From Acidobacteriota bacterium (lineage in GTDB: Bacteria; Actinomycetota; Acidimicrobiia; ATN3): DNA of 36,485 nucleotides. The position numbers and the translations under genes were made by a program. The stretch spans positions 1 to 36,485 of the forward strand of contig QEUQ01000021.1 of NCBI GenBank assembly GCA_003577105.1, written 5' to 3'. Under the pieces are notes generated by a model. The model was not told the DNA's origin, searched no databases, and worked only from the letters and a program-made list of their open reading frames with translations. Position 1 is the stretch's first letter, and every line of letters starts with the position of its first letter. This document shows, piece by piece, positions 33,531 to 36,485 of this stretch.

Positions 33531-33991
33531 ACGAAGTACTCGCCGCTGAACTGCAGGCAGTCAATCAATACATGGTCAACTCCAAGCTCTACGCGAGCTG
33601 GGGGCTGGACAGCCTCGCTGCTAAGGCACGCAGCGAGTCAATCGACGAAATGCAGCATGCAGAGGCGCTAATCGACAGGATCCTCTTCCTCGACGGTGAG
33701 CCGAACCTATCCGGTACTGGCGGGATCACCACGACAAAGAGCGTGGCGGACCAGTTTCGCGGCGACATCAAGATCGAAGTCGACGCCATAGCAACGCTCC
33801 AGCGCGGGATTGCCCTCTGTCTCGACGTTGCTGACCACGGCAGCCGCGCCCTATTTGAAAAGATCCTCGCTGATGAGGAATCTCATCTCGAGTGGCTCGA
33901 GACTCAGGTAGCGCTCATCGAGCGGGTAGGTGAGACCCAGTATCTGGCCCAGCAGCTTCGCCCGGCGGCTCCTCAAGCCCCCGCCGGGTAA
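33497..33991 (+). CDS. bfr: Bacterioferritin
   Basis: Iron-storage protein forming a 24-mer shell with a di-iron ferroxidase centre. The 164 residues match the family. Ferroxidase residues are Glu18, Glu51, His54, Glu94, then Glu126 and His129 in ADEESHLEWLETQ (one position earlier than in E. coli owing to a one-residue deletion). Met52 in DEMQHAE is the heme ligand of bacterioferritins, so heme binding is expected, and Tyr25 is kept. The C terminus is a short Pro/Ala-rich tail. It starts at ATG 33497 inside the end of the receiver-kinase gene, with a poor ribosome-binding site, so translation may depend on coupling. No separate iron-responsive operator is seen upstream. Confidence 0.95.
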   Translation: MHGNQEIINVLNEVLAAELQAVNQYMVNSKLYASWGLDSLAAKARSESIDEMQHAEALIDRILFLDGEPNLSGTGGITTTKSVADQFRGDIKIEVDAIATLQRGIALCLDVADHGSRALFEKILADEESHLEWLETQVALIERVGETQYLAQQLRPAAPQAPAG

Positions 33992-34104
33992 CGAGTACAT
34001 CGCTTAATTCAGATCCGCCGGAAGGCCGCGGCGACGGGGGCGCTTTTGGCGAGTGGGCTTACGACGAGCATGGCCTCCCATGCTTCGACTACAACCCCCC
34101 TAGC

Positions 34105-36342
34105 GTGCCGCTGGTGCTGCCGCGCGAGAGAGCCGACAAACCCTGGCACCTGATCGCGAACCCTCGGATCACCGCACTTGCACACGCCGGGGGTTGGATT
34201 GACATCTATTCCGCCACAGCAGGCCTGATTAGGCTGACGACGGGATCCAACCGGCGCAGCCAGTGGAGGATCACCGACCGCAATGGAGTGGTGATCAGAC
34301 CACAAGACGTAGGAACACGCTTTGGGATGTCCTACGCCGAGTGGCAATACGAGGATCACGAGATCAAGGTCCGGCGGCGAGTCCATGTGCTCCCCGACGG
34401 GCCCCCTGCGCTCAAGATCGAGACCGAGATCGACTCTGACATCAGGGGTAACTTCTGCGAGGACTTCTCTCTCGATCCCCTTCCCTTACTCATCGGTGGG
34501 CTGATGAGTCGCTACACGAGGGCATCGAGTGAGGCTTCCCTGGCTGAGAAGATCCAATGGGATGCAACCCTCGTCGTCACATCCATTTCCAGAAGCGTCA
34601 CCGATCTGTATCGAAGCGCTGCTTCGAAGCTAATGCGATATCGGTTCGAGGCCTCAGATTACCGGGTCGTGGCATTTCCCAATAGATCGCCGCGAGGCGA
34701 TGGACCCACGCTCATGCAAATCGGCATGCCGGTTGTCTACATGACATCGGCAGGCGACGACTCGCTCGCACCCAGTCGTGACCCCAGATCGCTTCAATTG
34801 GCATCTGGCTTCGAAGGGGATGCGCGATTTGCTGTTGTGGTAGGCCTCGGCGACGGCCATGACAGCATCGACGAATACGTCAAGTCCATGTCCAGGGCGA
34901 GTCGGGCCGAGACCGCCTCAGCCCAGAGACAAGCTTGGTCCCTCTCGTTTGAAGCCAGCTCCGGCGATGACCTGCCGAAGGCCATCGAGCGTGAATCAGC
35001 GTGGCATGCGACCTACCTCAAGAGCCTTCAAGTGCACGACGACTACTTCGACGCCAGATATCCGTCGCAGGCCTCGGCTTACGGTTTCATTCACGGCCTT
35101 CAAGGCGCGCCTCGCGACTACGCGATTTCGACCGTGCCGTTGACCCTTATCGATCCAGCCGGAGCGAGAGAAGCGCTCGAGGTGATAATGCGCATGACCC
35201 GTCCATCAGGGGCAATGCACTACGCGCACACGGGGCGCGGCCAGGTGGTATCTGGCGGAATTCACAGCTACCCGTCAGACCTCCCGATCTTCTTGCTCTG
35301 GGCCCTCACTGAATATGTCTGGGCCACCGGTGACTTCGAGTTTCTGAGCAGGGAAATCCCCTTCTACCCCAAAGAACGGGAGACGGCCTCTACTGTCGCT
35401 GAGCGAATCGAGCTTGCCTTTCGCTATCTCCGAGATGAGCTCGGATGTGGCGAGCACGGCCTGCTGCGCGTCGGCAGTGGCGATTGGTCGGATCCGATTA
35501 CAGCAATGGCACCTGACCGCAAGGCATTTCACGAACGCGGCGAATCGGGTTTCAACACGGGCTTTGCAGCATATGCACTGCCGAGGGCCGCAGCACTCAT
35601 GCAAGGCCGGACCGCCGAGGAGATGCGAGATTTCGCGAACATCCTCAGCGCGGCGATGGAGCAAACCTGGAACGGCAATTGGTTCTATCGGGGCTTTGAC
35701 GGGCGCGGAGTGCCGCTGGGGAACGACCACTTGTTCCTTGATGGCCAGGTCTTCTGCCTTATCGCAGACATTGGTGGCCGACGTGAGGAACTCGCCTCGG
35801 TGATCAAAGAACGACTCATGGATCCGTCGAAGATCGGTCCAACTATTCTCGACAAGCCTCACCGCGTGCGCTTCGGAATTCTCCCTCCGGGCTGGGACTG
35901 CAACGGGGGTGTCTGGGCTGCGATCAACGGCCTCGCTGCATGGGGACTCTCGCTGGCCGATGCCTCAATCGGGTGGGAGTGCCTTTCAAAGCAACTCCTG
36001 CGCGCTCACGCAAGGGCGTATCCCCACATCTGGTACGGAATTTGGTCTGGACCCGACGCCTACAACTCGTGGATGGGAGATCGAGAGGGCGAGACATTCG
36101 TTCAACCGGCGACCCCAATGGCTGAATTCCCCCAGCCGAACTCCAATGCCCATGCGGGACCGCTCCTCGGACTCATGAGAGTCCTGGGGATCGAGGCCGG
36201 TCCCAACGGACTTGAGGTGCGGGGGCGCCCAGGCGCGGATAACCTCCCGTTTGACTCCTGGCGACTGTCGTGTCATCTCACTAGGCTTGGATCTCACGCT
36301 GAAATTGGCCATTCTCAGTCAAGGAACGGGATGCACAATTGA
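34105..36342 (+). CDS. GH94-like glycoside phosphorylase/hydrolase
   Basis: A 745-residue protein (from GTG 34105) of the cellobiose-phosphorylase type. N-terminal beta-sandwich: WHLIANPRITALAHAGGWIDIYSA. The (alpha/alpha)6 barrel has HSYPSDLPIFLLWALTEYVW then ATGDFEFLSREIPFY (387-421), GSGDWSD at 457-463, comparable to the GDWND catalytic region of GH94, and GWDCNGGVWAAINGLA near residue 600. There is no signal peptide, so it is intracellular. Phosphorylase or hydrolase activity, and the sugar, cannot be told. Oddity: the reading frame upstream, from 33934, stays open and encodes GEWAYDEHGLPCFDYNPPSV just before 34105, which looks like the family N terminus, but has no ATG, GTG or TTG. GTG 34105 has no ribosome-binding site. 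The codon at 33988-33990 is GTA, in GTAA with the bfr stop. The true start is uncertain. Confidence 0.75.
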   Translation: MPLVLPRERADKPWHLIANPRITALAHAGGWIDIYSATAGLIRLTTGSNRRSQWRITDRNGVVIRPQDVGTRFGMSYAEWQYEDHEIKVRRRVHVLPDGPPALKIETEIDSDIRGNFCEDFSLDPLPLLIGGLMSRYTRASSEASLAEKIQWDATLVVTSISRSVTDLYRSAASKLMRYRFEASDYRVVAFPNRSPRGDGPTLMQIGMPVVYMTSAGDDSLAPSRDPRSLQLASGFEGDARFAVVVGLGDGHDSIDEYVKSMSRASRAETASAQRQAWSLSFEASSGDDLPKAIERESAWHATYLKSLQVHDDYFDARYPSQASAYGFIHGLQGAPRDYAISTVPLTLIDPAGAREALEVIMRMTRPSGAMHYAHTGRGQVVSGGIHSYPSDLPIFLLWALTEYVWATGDFEFLSREIPFYPKERETASTVAERIELAFRYLRDELGCGEHGLLRVGSGDWSDPITAMAPDRKAFHERGESGFNTGFAAYALPRAAALMQGRTAEEMRDFANILSAAMEQTWNGNWFYRGFDGRGVPLGNDHLFLDGQVFCLIADIGGRREELASVIKERLMDPSKIGPTILDKPHRVRFGILPPGWDCNGGVWAAINGLAAWGLSLADASIGWECLSKQLLRAHARAYPHIWYGIWSGPDAYNSWMGDREGETFVQPATPMAEFPQPNSNAHAGPLLGLMRVLGIEAGPNGLEVRGRPGADNLPFDSWRLSCHLTRLGSHAEIGHSQSRNGMHN

Positions 36343-36485
36343 GTAGGTCAATACCGCTCCTTTTCGACTCGGTAAATGACAACACCGGGGACCGGGCAAT
36401 CGGACAGGTGATGGCCGACTTCGTAACGGCCCACGGCGGCCAGCCCGTGATCGTGGATCCGCTGAACCATGAACCGCTTGAAGCG
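36339..36485 (+). CDS. Possible polysaccharide pyruvyl transferase, 5' part only
   Basis: The first 49 codons of a gene leaving the window. Translation from TTG 36339, which overlaps the preceding stop by four bases (TTGA), gives IPLLFDSVNDNTGDRAIGQV then MADFVTAHGGQPVIVDPLNH. The NTGDxAI pattern after a short beta strand resembles the N terminus of CsaB/WcaK-type polysaccharide pyruvyl transferases, which decorate surface glycans. The stretch is short, so the family call is tentative, but coupling and open frame support a real gene. The GH94-like neighbour fits a glycan context. Confidence 0.5.
   Translation, partial: MSRSIPLLFDSVNDNTGDRAIGQVMADFVTAHGGQPVIVDPLNHEPLEA

Noticed and set aside
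1-36485. CRISPR arrays, IS elements, prophage, toxin-antitoxin or known defence systems
   Set aside because: No regularly spaced repeats, transposase or integrase motifs, or paired small toxin-antitoxin genes were seen. The phosphorelay operon was considered as a defence system, but no effector is present.

Overview
The window looks like a chromosomal segment of an Actinomycetota bacterium, probably a deep-branching one such as Thermoleophilia or a relative. The evidence is moderately high GC, the gene order holA / rpsT / lepA / hemW / hrcA / dnaJ, the comEA-comEC-holA neighbourhood, a BldD-type regulator, and heavy use of GTG and TTG starts with 1- or 4-nt stop/start overlaps. The lineage is inferred from gene order and protein resemblance by eye; no search was run. 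No phage, IS element, CRISPR array or plasmid signature is visible.

Layout. (1) 1-2722, minus: a 2-hydroxyacid dehydrogenase, fabD and the start of fabH, i.e. the head of a fatty-acid synthesis operon running off the left edge. (2) 2764-3795, minus: a secreted FG-GAP/VCBS-repeat protein. (3) 4024-6655, plus: a CitE-like CoA-ester lyase, an acyl-CoA dehydrogenase and a MaoC hydratase, joined by 1-nt overlaps; probably a branched-chain or C5 acyl-CoA degradation module. (4) 6622-13803, minus: mtaB, a BldD-like regulator, dnaJ, hrcA (with a CIRCE operator), hemW, lepA. (5) 13890-14156, plus: rpsT. (6) 14149-19377, minus: holA, a two-gene ABC-2 exporter, comEC, and comEA interrupted by an in-frame TGA. 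(7) 19574-24867, minus: a large secreted protein with carboxypeptidase-regulatory-like repeats, a small HExxH protein coupled to leuS, and leuS. (8) 25035-26765, plus: a receiver plus degenerate GGDEF protein with a long Pro/Ala/Glu tail, then tRNA-Ala(GGC). (9) 26962-29319, minus: a GH78 alpha-L-rhamnosidase. (10) 29891-36485, plus: membrane histidine kinase, single-domain response regulator, receiver-histidine kinase, bacterioferritin, GH94-like enzyme, and the start of a possible polysaccharide pyruvyl transferase.

How it fits together. Most of the window is housekeeping: fatty acid synthesis, heat shock, translation, DNA polymerase III and DNA uptake. The accessory interest lies in three places. 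First, two proteins have sequence features of c-di-GMP receptors: the BldD homologue keeps the RxD-X8-RxxD signature, and the receiver-GGDEF protein has lost a key active-site residue but keeps an RxxD inhibitory-site motif. Second, 29891-36485 is a tightly packed unit linking a phosphorelay without a DNA-binding output to an iron-storage protein and carbohydrate-active enzymes. Third, two genes look damaged or unusual at single-base level: comEA (internal TGA) and the GH94-like gene (conserved-looking coding upstream of its first usable start, with GTAA where GTGA would give the usual overlap).
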